A DNA stretch of 64,000 nt, taken from the NCBI GenBank assembly GCA_017512425.1, contig JAFWGI010000009.1:1-64000 (forward strand), written 5' to 3'. The position numbers and the translations under genes are program-made. Origin of the DNA: Hyphomicrobium sp. (lineage in GTDB: Bacteria; Pseudomonadota; Alphaproteobacteria; Rhizobiales; Hyphomicrobiaceae). Shown piece after piece: positions 56,357 to 64,000 of this stretch. Numbering within the stretch: position 1 is the first letter of the stretch; every line of letters starts with the position of its first letter. The notes below the pieces were generated by a model. The model was not told the origin of the DNA and did no database searches. It saw only the letters and a program-made list of their open reading frames with translations.

Positions 56357-56473
56357 GGCGTTGCGGCGCAATCAGCCCCGGCGCACGCGATGTCCGTGTC
56401 TGGGCGACCTTTCCGCACAGGGCTTCTCGACACTCTCGCCGGGTAATTTTTCATTCCATCGAGGACGATCAAA

Positions 56474-57391
56474 ATGAGCGGTGCCGTTTCGGGGGTCGAC
56501 ATTGCGTCAACAGCAACCGCGGCGGGGCGGCACAAGGGCCGGCTCAGTATCGCGCTGGCGCTCACCGTCACCTTCATGGTCGTCGAGGTCATCGGCGGCT
56601 TGTGGACCGGGAGCCTCGCTCTCCTGGCCGATGCGGCACACATGATGACCGATGCCGGCGGCCTGGCGCTGGCTTTGATCGCGATCCGGTTCGCGGAGCG
56701 GCCGCGGACACCACAGAATACTTTCGGCTATGTCCGGATGGAGGTGCTCTCGGCCCTGACCAATGCCGTCGTGCTTCTGCTGCTGACGGTTTACATCCTC
56801 TACGAGGCCTACCAGCGATTCCAGAACCCTCCGGAGGTCATCGGCGGGCCGATGCTGGCGGTGGCAGTCGCAGGCCTCATTGTCAACCTCATCAGCATGA
56901 GGATGCTCTCGGCAGGCTCGTCCGAGAGCCTCAACGTCAAGGGGGCCTATTTCGAGGTTCTGGCAGACATGCTCGGCTCGCTCGGCGTCATCGTTGCGGC
57001 GGCTGTGGTGCTTACGACGGGCTGGCAACTCGTCGATCCGATCATAGGCGCCGGAATTGGGCTGTTCATAGTGCCGCGGACGTGGGTCCTGCTCAAGCAG
57101 GCGATACACATCCTGATGGAGGGTACGCCGCCTGAAATCGACATGGCGCTTCTTGAAAAGAAGCTAACTGAGATTCCGGGCGTCGTCGCCGTGCACGATC
57201 TTCACGTCTGGACGATCACCTCTGGAGCCGATGCGATGAGCGGCCACATTGTCGTCACCGATCCGTCATCGGCGCGCGCCACGCTCGCCGCGGCCCTGGA
57301 GGCGATGAAATCCGGCTTTGGCTTGTCCCATGTGACGATCCAGATCGAAGACGAGGAAAGTCAAAAAACCGAGGGCGAGCAGCGGTTCTGA
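56474..57391 (+). CDS. czcD: CDF family cation efflux transporter
   Basis: A 305-residue metal/proton antiporter of the CzcD/ZitB type. The motifs are LALLADAAHMMTDAGGLALA, YFEVLADMLGSLGVIVAAAV and, in the C-terminal domain, AVHDLHVWTITSGADAMSGH. It is clearly related to the transporter at 20197 but not a recent copy. It lies about 120 bases after the zinc-ribbon gene, likely in one transcript. Export of Zn, Co or Cd is expected. Confidence 0.93.
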   Translation: MSGAVSGVDIASTATAAGRHKGRLSIALALTVTFMVVEVIGGLWTGSLALLADAAHMMTDAGGLALALIAIRFAERPRTPQNTFGYVRMEVLSALTNAVVLLLLTVYILYEAYQRFQNPPEVIGGPMLAVAVAGLIVNLISMRMLSAGSSESLNVKGAYFEVLADMLGSLGVIVAAAVVLTTGWQLVDPIIGAGIGLFIVPRTWVLLKQAIHILMEGTPPEIDMALLEKKLTEIPGVVAVHDLHVWTITSGADAMSGHIVVTDPSSARATLAAALEAMKSGFGLSHVTIQIEDEESQKTEGEQRF

Positions 57392-57430
57392 TCGTACGTT
57401 GGCGGCTTGCCCGCGGCAAAGGAGAATGAC

Positions 57431-57871
57431 GTGGGAAGAGATCGTTGGCGCAAGCATGCCCAAGGGACGGCGGACCGGGAGCCAAACTCGCCTTTGGGCT
57501 ACACCGGCGGGCCCCCGCAGGACGGGCGCGCGCCCATCGGCTGGGGCGTAATCCTTTTGGCCCTCCTCGTGTGGACGGCCCTTGCCTATGTTGGAACCGT
57601 GGCCGCTGATGCCATCCTGTCTTGGCTCGCGTCCAGCAGCGGCGCCGTCTTGGACGCTGGCAAGAATGCGGGAGGCGTTTTGGGCAAGGAGGTCGGCGTC
57701 GCCATCGATAGCCTGAAATCCACAGGCGTCGTCGATCAGGTGGTCTCACTGCTCCGAACCATCCTGAAGCCTGCTGCCATCGCGATCTGGGCGTTCGGTG
57801 CGCTCGCGCTCATTCTCTTGGCAAGAAACTTCTCGAGGGTGGCTGGAGTGTTGCGGAGAGGTTACCGCTGA
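57431..57871 (+). CDS. membrane protein, unknown function
   Basis: A 146-residue protein with two hydrophobic helices (WGVILLALLVWTALAYVGTV and IAIWAFGALALILLA) flanking a soluble loop with Gly/Ser repeats. The GTG start has AAGGAG at a good distance. I do not recognise the family. It directly follows the CDF gene, probably in the same operon. Confidence 0.65.
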   Translation: MGRDRWRKHAQGTADREPNSPLGYTGGPPQDGRAPIGWGVILLALLVWTALAYVGTVAADAILSWLASSSGAVLDAGKNAGGVLGKEVGVAIDSLKSTGVVDQVVSLLRTILKPAAIAIWAFGALALILLARNFSRVAGVLRRGYR

Positions 57872-57998
57872 GCCACTGGTCTGCGGCCGCCGCCATCATT
57901 CAAGGCATTCTGAATTCGAGCGGCGCTGACCGGCGCGAGCGTAATCGAGGCGCGCACACCCGCTTTACCGAAGCGCTTTTTTTCCACGGTCTGCTTTT

Positions 57999-58463
57999 TC
58001 AATCTTTGTTGGCGCCATGCGGCCGGTCGGCGTCCTGAGCGGCCTTCTTCAGCGGCGCGACATAGCGAAAGGTTACATAGATGCTGGCACTCAGGATGGC
58101 GGCGATATCGTAAAGTCCGTAGCCGACCGCCGCTCCCAACGCACCCGTTGCCCATAGGCTGGCGGCCGTGGCCGTACCAATTGTCTCCATACCGTGCTTC
58201 AGGATCGCGCCGCCGCCGATAAAGCCCACACCGACCATCAGTCCTTCGATAATGCGCGCCTGGCCTGTCGATTCTATCCCCAATACGGCCACAGCAACCA
58301 GCACGAAGCCGCAGGCAGCCATCGCGACGAGAGGAAACGTGCGGATGCCGGCGCTCCGCTCCTCCTGCTCCCGATTCCAGCCTATTGGAAGCGCCAGCGC
58401 ATATGCGATCGCGAGGCTCACCACATGCGAGAGCACCTCCCACGCACTCATATTGGACATCAT
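57999..58463 (-). CDS. MgtC/SapB family membrane protein
   Basis: A 154-residue protein with four membrane helices. The family motifs are ALPIGWNREQEERSAGIRTF and VGVGFIGGGAILKHGMETIG, followed by ATAASLWATGALGAAVG. MgtC proteins affect growth at low Mg2+ and virulence by acting on the F-ATPase or on acid/metal homeostasis. AGAAGGAATCC precedes the ATG pair at 58463/58460. It is convergent with the membrane protein gene of the CDF operon. Confidence 0.9.
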   Translation of the reverse strand: MMSNMSAWEVLSHVVSLAIAYALALPIGWNREQEERSAGIRTFPLVAMAACGFVLVAVAVLGIESTGQARIIEGLMVGVGFIGGGAILKHGMETIGTATAASLWATGALGAAVGYGLYDIAAILSASIYVTFRYVAPLKKAAQDADRPHGANKD

Positions 58464-58706
58464 AGCGGCGGATTCCTTCTGTTGGATTAGCCTGTGAGCC
58501 ATTGGGTTCAGCGGCGACACTTGAACCGCCCATCGCTAGGCCTAGAGGCCCCGCGTTGACCGCCGCGGTCGGGACACTGCTTCTTTATGGCTCCAGCCTA
58601 CTGAAGCTGGTCCAATTTGATGAGGCTTACTTTATCGCGCCGCCTCTAACGTTGGAAACAGCAGCAGTTTGAGCAGTTGGCCTGCCCCTCATCACGATAC
58701 CAGGCA

Positions 58707-59576
58707 CTAAGTTAGAACCCGGCCGTTATCGGCCAGTGTCTGGGCTGGCCGAAGCGGAGCGTAGGGCAGACCAGATGCTGGCGGCAAGATCGCTTCTGGC
58801 GCTGGCGGGCGATAGTTGAGAGAGGAGTGCGGCCTGACAGCATTGTAGTGTTTGCGCCAGTTCTCGATCAGCACTTCCGCCTCGCGCAGTGTCGTGAAGA
58901 TTTCGCCGTTGAGAAGCTCATCCCGAAGCTTTGAGTTGAGGCTCTCGCAATAGCCGTTCTCCCACGGACTCCCCGGTTCGATGTAGAGCGTCTTGACGCC
59001 GGCCCGGCCAAGCCATTCCCGCACATTGATCGCGATGAACTCGGGACCGTTGTCAGAACGAACGTGCTCAGGCGGTCCGTGGGTGACAAAGAGATCGGCC
59101 AGACAGTGAAGTACGTCATCGGATCTCAGCCGCCTTGCCACGACGATTGCTAGACACCGGCGCGTGAACTCATCGAGCACGACCAGCATGCGAAAGGCAC
59201 GACCGTCGCGGGTGCGATCCTGAACGAAGTCATGAGACCAGACGTGGTTAGGCCGCTCGGGCCGGAGGCGCACGCACGACCCGTCGTTGAGCCAGAGACG
59301 ACCCCGCTTCGGTTGTTTCATTGGTACTTTGAGCCCTTCCCGGCGCCAGATCCGATAGACGCGCTTGACGTTGACCCGCCAGCCTTCGGCAACCAGCATC
59401 TCCCGAATGCGCCGATAGCCGTAGCGGCCGTACCGTGTGGCAAGCCGCACGATGTCAGCCGTCAACGCCGCTTCGTCATCAGACGTCTTCAGATGCCGTC
59501 TCTGCGTCGCACGTGACCGCCCGACGACAGTACACGCGCGACGCTCCGAGACATCCAGGCGTGAGAGGGTGCGCAA
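58707..59576 (-). mobile_element. IS3 family transposase OrfB
   Basis: A 289-residue DDE integrase domain, intact to the eye. The HTH_21 part has DIVRLATRYGRYGYRRIREM. The catalytic motifs are HVWSHDFVQDRTRDGRAFRM (first Asp), EHVRSDNGPEFIAINVREWL (second Asp) and SPWENGYCESLNSKLRDELL (Glu). It is translated by frameshift from OrfA in intact elements, but OrfA is truncated here (next entry). The pattern fits the IS407 group. Confidence 0.9.
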
Positions 59577-59600
59577 CGCACGCCCGCTTGCGGGAAGGGC

Positions 59601-59780
59601 TTAATATTTTCCCTCAAGAGCTTCCTTCAGGATCAGCTTGTCGAGCGTCAACTCGGACACGGCCTTCTTCAGCCGCTCGTTCTCGCGTTCGAGATCCTTG
59701 AAGCGCTTGGCTTGGTCGAGCTTCAGGCCGCCGCTAGCAGCCTCTTGGGCCCCATAGCTCTTGACGCGCCTCCATAATGC
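59601..59780 (-). pseudogene. IS3 OrfA, N-terminus lost
   Basis: The frame reads GGLKLDQAKRFKDLERENER, then LKKAVSELTLDKLILKEALE and GKY with TAA at 59601. This is the leucine-zipper C-terminal half of OrfA; the helix-turn-helix start of about 35 residues is gone. The break lies at about 59780, immediately before the second hipBA operator. So the right end of the IS is missing and the element cannot transpose by itself. Confidence 0.75.
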
Positions 59781-59788
59781 ATAGTAAC

Positions 59789-59815
59789 TTTTACACTATC
59801 GGCTTTAGTGTAAAA
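59789..59815 (+). promoter_or_regulatory. palindromic operator of the second hipBA module
   Basis: TTTTACACTA and TAGTGTAAAA form perfect 10-bp arms around a 7-base centre, 14 bases before the antitoxin start. It has no similarity to the operators of the first hipBA. It is the probable binding site of the HipB protein encoded next. Confidence 0.75.
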
Positions 59816-59828
59816 GAAAATTTCCACA

Positions 59829-60155
59829 ATGCGAGCTTCTAGGTCCAAGACTGCCCTTCCCATCCCCGTGCGCCGTTCCCTTAGGAAGCTCGGCGCCGAC
59901 ATCTCCGTTGCGCGCCGTCGCAGGGGCATTTCGATGGCGCTGCTGGCAGAGCGGGCCTTCACGACGCGACCGACGTTGACCAAAGTTGAGAAGGGAGATC
60001 CCGGCGTATCGCTCGGCGTCTATGCTTCGGTGCTATTCGTGTTGGGCATGACGGAGCGCCTGGCGGCTCTCGTTGATCCCGCACAAGACCCTCTTGGCAT
60101 GGCCCTTGAGGAGGAAAACCTTCCAAAGCGCATCCGCACGCCCGCGGGTGGGTAA
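59829..60155 (+). CDS. hipB: HipB-type HTH antitoxin
   Basis: A 108-residue XRE-type protein. The helix-turn-helix has SVARRRRGISMALLAERAFT, then TRPTLTKVEKGDPGVSLGVY. It ends two bases before the HipA start, so one operon. It differs strongly from the antitoxin at 31361, so the modules came in separately. Confidence 0.88.
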   Translation: MRASRSKTALPIPVRRSLRKLGADISVARRRRGISMALLAERAFTTRPTLTKVEKGDPGVSLGVYASVLFVLGMTERLAALVDPAQDPLGMALEEENLPKRIRTPAGG

Positions 60156-60157
60156 TC

Positions 60158-61507
60158 ATGCAGCGCGAGCTTCTTGTTTATCTCGATATTGACGGTGAGC
60201 CAGTCCTGGTCGGCCGCCTTTGGGCGCGCGAACGAACGGGCCGCGAGACGTCATCGTTCGAATACGACGCCAGCTGGCTCAAACGCAGGGGCGCGTTTGC
60301 CCTTTCCCCTTCCCTGATGCTTGCGCGCGGGCAGTTCCAGAGTGCCAAGGGAATCGCCAACGCCTTTTCCGACACAGCGCCGGATAGCTGGGGCAAGAAG
60401 CTGATGCTTCGGCGTGAACGTGCGCGCGCAAAGAAAGCGAAGACGCAACCGCGCACCCTCTTCGATATCGACTATCTGGCAGGCGTGGACGACCAGACCC
60501 GGATGGGTGCATTGCGGTTCCGTGATGTCGATGGCGCCGCGTTCCTGACTTCGACTGGAGAACCTGTTCCGCCTCTCATTGATCTGGCGCGGCTGTTATC
60601 GGCGACAGACAGGATCGAGCGCGACAAGGAAACCGACGAAGATCTGAAGCTGGTTCTGGCGCCCGGAACCTCTCTCGGCGGTGCCCGCCCAAAGGCCACG
60701 ATCCGTGATGGTGATGGCGCATTGCTGATCGCCAAGTTCCCGAAACGCGATGACGACTGGCCCGTGACGCTGTGGGAAGCGGTGCTGCTCGACCTTGCCA
60801 AGAAGGCTGGCATCCAGGTGCCGCCGTGGCGGCTCGACAAGATCGCCAAGAAGCCGGTGCTTCTCGTCCGGCGGTTCGATCGCGATCACATGCGCCGCAT
60901 TCCGTTCATGTCGGCCATGACGGCACTTGACGCGACGGATCATGGCGAACAGCGGAGCTACCTCGAAATCCTCGACGTCATCCGTCAGGTCGGATCGAGT
61001 CCGGGAACAGACATAGAAGAGCTGTGGCGACGGATGACGTTCAACGTCCTGGTCTCAAATACTGACGATCATCTCAGGAACCATGCGTTTCTGCATGTCG
61101 GCACCGGCTGGCGGCTATCACCGGCTTACGACCTAAACCCTTGCCCGATCGACGTGAAACCGCGGGCCCATGTTCTTGCGCTCAATGAGGTCGATACGGC
61201 TTCGTCACTGGAGACCGTGCTCGAGGTCGCCGAGCAGTTTGGGATCAAATTGGCGCGCGCGAAAGAAATCGCCGGGGAAGTGGGCGCGGCCGTATCCGAC
61301 TGGAAAGTTGCGGCCAAACTGTACGGCCTCAAGGCCCCTCAGATCGAGCGAATGGCAACGGCGTTTGAACACGAGGACCTGAAGCAGGCACGCGCGTTGG
61401 CTCCCTCAACGGCGCCAGCTGCGAAGCCACCAGCTAGACGTAGTTCTCTTCACAAGGACGCCGTAAATCCGAAGCCACGCAAGACATCTGGGCGCAAGCG
61501 GGCATGA
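60158..61507 (+). CDS. hipA: HipA-type kinase toxin
   Basis: A 449-residue kinase with both HipA parts. The N-terminal segment reads AKGIANAFSDTAPDSWGKKL. The catalytic loop is in FNVLVSNTDDHLRNHAFLHV, and the metal-binding Asp in WRLSPAYDLNPCP. The P-loop-like GGARPKATIRDGD is present. The C-terminal tail is basic, Pro/Ala/Lys-rich. It looks intact. Confidence 0.9.
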   Translation: MQRELLVYLDIDGEPVLVGRLWARERTGRETSSFEYDASWLKRRGAFALSPSLMLARGQFQSAKGIANAFSDTAPDSWGKKLMLRRERARAKKAKTQPRTLFDIDYLAGVDDQTRMGALRFRDVDGAAFLTSTGEPVPPLIDLARLLSATDRIERDKETDEDLKLVLAPGTSLGGARPKATIRDGDGALLIAKFPKRDDDWPVTLWEAVLLDLAKKAGIQVPPWRLDKIAKKPVLLVRRFDRDHMRRIPFMSAMTALDATDHGEQRSYLEILDVIRQVGSSPGTDIEELWRRMTFNVLVSNTDDHLRNHAFLHVGTGWRLSPAYDLNPCPIDVKPRAHVLALNEVDTASSLETVLEVAEQFGIKLARAKEIAGEVGAAVSDWKVAAKLYGLKAPQIERMATAFEHEDLKQARALAPSTAPAAKPPARRSSLHKDAVNPKPRKTSGRKRA

Positions 61508-62232
61508 AGTTCAGGTCAGTTGAGTCCGCTGTGAAGACCTAAGCGATGATTGCGATGTATGACGGCAGCTTCGCGCCTGACCCCAGCGGGCATCGCCTCC
61601 TTGAGCAGGTTACTGTCAGGGCACGGCGGCCTGCTTTCCGCCTGTCGGTCCATTCCGAGGGCAAGCCCGTGGCGGCCTGTCAGTCGTATTGACAGATCCA
61701 CACGGAAGGCTCAGTTTTGCGCGGAAGGTTGATACGACCTGCTGGTTGCACCCGTATTCGGGAACGGTGAACGTATCGAGCGCCTTGCAACCTCCTTTGC
61801 CCGAGCGACCGGGTCAGCAACGCAACCACCTGACACACCTGGTTCGCCGCAGCGAAGGATGCCACGTTCCGGCATGTTTTGACGCTTTTTCGGACTACGA
61901 ATCTGAGGGTCAGAGGTTGGAATCCTTTCGGGCGCGCCATGATTTCAATGACTTAGCTCATAGCACATTTTTCAAGGTTCGGTATAGGTTCCGGCACTTC
62001 GTCCCGACCTAGAGCTAGGGCACTGGGAGCCGAAGGTTCAGACCGTTCCCAGTTGGCTTTGCATTGCGCGATTGAAAACGCAGTTCGCCGCGCATGGCGG
62101 CGACGATGCGCGCCAGGTCGCGACTTGTCGCGACCTGCGCTATGCTCGTCCGAACTCTTGCGAGCAAACACGACAAGCTGCATCGGCGGCAATCGGATTT
62201 CACGGGCGACTGCGCAGAAAACGGAGCTTGCG
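61508..62232. other. intergenic stretch with one perfect palindrome
   Basis: No gene is recognised in about 725 bases; the frames are short with poor starts. At 62115-62136 the perfect inverted repeat AGGTCGCGAC-TT-GTCGCGACCT stands out, with GCGC flanks nearly extending it. It lies about 100 bases before the small CxxCxGxG gene. Confidence 0.5.
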
Positions 62233-62364
62233 ATGGGCAACCTCGACAAAATGCCGTCCGGCGAAAAACTGACAACAAAATGCCCGCACTGCGGCGGCTC
62301 TGGCACAAGAAGAGGCGACAGGTGCAAGCCATGCGGCGGTAGCGGCCGGACGCGCCAGCAGTAA
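62233..62364 (+). CDS. very small DnaJ-like CxxCxGxG zinc-finger protein
   Basis: A 43-residue protein with TKCPHCGGSGTRRGDRCKPC and then GGSGR: two CxxCxGxG motifs as in the DnaJ zinc centre. GGAG sits seven bases before the ATG. Such mini zinc-finger proteins are frequent in Actinobacteria and some Proteobacteria; the function is unknown. The upstream palindrome may control it. Confidence 0.7.
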   Translation: MGNLDKMPSGEKLTTKCPHCGGSGTRRGDRCKPCGGSGRTRQQ

Positions 62365-62601
62365 GCCGATCTGTTACGCGGGCCATCAGCTCGCCCAAAT
62401 GGCGCTGCTGCGTTAACGTCATCGTCCCAGGAGCTGACTTGAGCAAATGCGGCATTGACCAGTCACGAACGACTGTAGTGCAGAGAAAGCGGACTTTGGC
62501 GCCATACCCAGTCAAGACCTACGGAAGGCAAATGGCGAAGTCCGCTTATCCTCCACTTTGAATACCACGGTGAATGTCATTGCAATGACAGGAGGACAGG
62601 T

Positions 62602-63744
62602 TCATTTTTTGAACTGTGACCGCACCATGTCTCGACCAACCATCCTGCTGAACCGACGAAAGTCGCCGTACTCATATCGCCAACGGCCAGCTACGATTGC
62701 GGGGTGGATGCAGGCGTCGAGCGCTAGTTGCTCCACATCTTCAATACTCATGTCGGGCGAAGATCGACAGGCCCAAATCGCCTTTGGAATCAAGGCGTCG
62801 CGAGCGAATTCGTCAGCCTCAGCCTCAATGCAATCAGTGCTCCGGACGTCAAGGTCATCGAAGATAAGCGGGATTTTTTGACTCAAATGGAGGCTCACAT
62901 GTGCGAACTCGTGCAGTAATGTGAACCAGAAATTGTCGAGGCGATCGTGCCTAAGCGTCAATGCGATCACCGGAGTTCCATCTTCGCGACGTATCGCGGC
63001 TCCATCGAGAAAAGTCCCAGACAAATGATCGAGCGTAACGAATGCCACGCCTACGTCTGCCAGCCAACCATGGAGTTTGGTAGCCCAATCAGACCGAACG
63101 CTTAACTTTGTAAGCGCTCTTGCCACCTCAATATCTATCGGACCTTGTTTTGCCACACGGAGTTTATCGGCCTTCAGTAACACTGCTGCACACCAAGCTT
63201 CCAACGCTCCAAAGTCTGTCTTCGCATTGGTTCGTTCAGTTCGTGTCTTGCGTAGCAACGCAACACCTGGTGCAGCCTTCGCAGCCCGGGCGACAAAATT
63301 TGTCAGCGCCTCGGATTGCCTCATGACACCCAGTCGCTTTAGTTCGGTTTCGGCGGCAATTACGGCACCGGATGGTCGGGAGACGACTTCTAGTTTTGTA
63401 AGTCCAATCAGAGAGTCGACGGGTATGCCGAGATGTTGGTTCAGCGCGCGAATTTGATCAACTGTCGGCTGCCTCTGGCCATTTAAGATCTCTGAGACGC
63501 GCGACTTTGCCCCTAAGTACGGCTCCAAGTCGCGCGGCTTCATGCCGTTCTGAGACATCCTAAACCGGATCGCCTCGGCCGGCGTGGCGGCGAGGAGTGG
63601 GTGGTGGGTGCGCTCCCATCGCTCAATCAGCGCCTGTAGCACCTCGAGTTCATCGTTCGACTTTCGATCACTCTTCCGAACCAGTTCGCGCGCGCGCACG
63701 AGCGCGACTTCATAGTCCTCGTCCGACCGGATGGGCTTGATCAT
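62602..63744 (-). CDS. HigA-like antitoxin fused to ImmA/IrrE metallopeptidase
   Basis: A 380-residue fusion. Residues about 55-115 form an HTH of the HigA type (FRMSQNGMKPRDLEPYLGAK, then SRVSEILNGQRQPTVDQIRA). The C-terminal half is an ImmA-type zinc peptidase with FWFTLLHEFAHVSLHLSQKI, and DCIEAEADEFARDALIP carries the third ligand. An in-frame GTG at 63747 overlaps the stop of the upstream gene, and the ATG at 63744 has GGGAGG at a good distance. It is coupled to a putative toxin gene that runs off the window. Confidence 0.88.
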   Translation of the reverse strand: MIKPIRSDEDYEVALVRARELVRKSDRKSNDELEVLQALIERWERTHHPLLAATPAEAIRFRMSQNGMKPRDLEPYLGAKSRVSEILNGQRQPTVDQIRALNQHLGIPVDSLIGLTKLEVVSRPSGAVIAAETELKRLGVMRQSEALTNFVARAAKAAPGVALLRKTRTERTNAKTDFGALEAWCAAVLLKADKLRVAKQGPIDIEVARALTKLSVRSDWATKLHGWLADVGVAFVTLDHLSGTFLDGAAIRREDGTPVIALTLRHDRLDNFWFTLLHEFAHVSLHLSQKIPLIFDDLDVRSTDCIEAEADEFARDALIPKAIWACRSSPDMSIEDVEQLALDACIHPAIVAGRWRYEYGDFRRFSRMVGRDMVRSQFKK

Positions 63745-63746
63745 CA

Positions 63747-64000
63747 CTAGGGCTTCCTCCCTACCGCGATTTCGCCTCTAGTCCTTACACTTCCAGCAAA
63801 TTCAATCACGATCATCGCTGACTTGTAGTTTGCCACGAGACTGACGCAATGCTCGTCCCCCAACGGGATAGTGATGACGTTGTCGTCGATCACCGCCAAA
63901 GGATACTGGTCGTGCACATCAGATGGTCCATCCCATGTTGCCGCCTCTAACTCGGCTCGCAGGGCTGCAACGGCCCCACATGGAATTCCAGACCTGGCCC
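63747..64000 (-). CDS. putative HigB-like toxin, C-terminal part only
   Basis: The minus-strand frame, open from the window end, reads AALRAELEAATWDGPSDVHD, then NVITIPLGDEHCVSLVANYK and SAMIVIEFAGSVRTRGEIAV, with TAG at 63747. The alternating beta pattern and the place before a HigA-like antitoxin fit a HigB-type mRNA interferase, but the typical NKYRL and GTHxxYD motifs are not clearly kept. The start is outside the window. Confidence 0.5.
   Translation of the reverse strand, partial: ARSGIPCGAVAALRAELEAATWDGPSDVHDQYPLAVIDDNVITIPLGDEHCVSLVANYKSAMIVIEFAGSVRTRGEIAVGRKP

Overview
The window looks like an alphaproteobacterial chromosome of the order Hyphomicrobiales, probably near Hyphomicrobium. 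This rests on the gene order DUF4167 - prmC - prfA - HTH membrane protein - ptsP - lysC - ubiG, on many DUF families typical of that order, and on high GC. The species call is inference; no database was searched.

Positions 1 to about 30.83 kb are core chromosome with intact, tightly packed genes. The window opens at the 5' end of a 16S rRNA gene on the minus strand, with a recognisable rrn promoter and boxA. Then come an M23 peptidase, a GntP-type permease, clpB, the translation/PTS/lysine block, ubiG, a Tat-exported metallo-beta-lactamase fold protein with a divergent AraC regulator, a CDF metal exporter, an RND efflux pair, a patatin-like lipoprotein, a DUF3313 lipoprotein and an OmpR/EnvZ-type two-component system.

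From about 30.9 kb the window turns into accessory DNA. It starts with a decayed tyrosine integrase, then a HipBA module and an arsenic/bile-acid type transporter. A graveyard of defence and mobility fragments follows: a serine recombinase C-terminus, a KAP/QatA-like ATPase, an SMC/ABC-like ATPase with a partner gene, a DUF262-DUF1524 nuclease with a frameshift, a tRNA-like element, an IS1595 transposase with small genes, and two truncated conjugation-type ATPases.

The most interesting locus is 43.2-49.0 kb. An XRE regulator plus ImmA-type peptidase is divergent from a two-gene ubiquitin-like module: tandem ubiquitin-like domains fused to an E2 fold, then a JAB-ThiF(E1) fusion carrying one in-frame amber codon. 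Convergent to it is a compact operon of a small protein, a HELGH metalloprotease-like protein and a frameshifted dCTP-deaminase-like gene.

From 49.5 to 58.5 kb there is a metal-resistance cluster (Zn/Cd P-type ATPase with a MerR/CadR-type regulator, a second CDF exporter, His/Gly-rich secreted and zinc-ribbon proteins, MgtC) interrupted by ArdC and a truncated RhuM. The last part holds a truncated IS3 element, a second HipBA module with a clear palindromic operator, and a HigA-like antitoxin fused to an ImmA peptidase, whose putative toxin gene runs off the window end.

Almost all frameshifts and the internal stop lie between 34 and 48 kb, while the core is clean. This points to a decaying island, although local sequence error cannot be excluded from the sequence alone.
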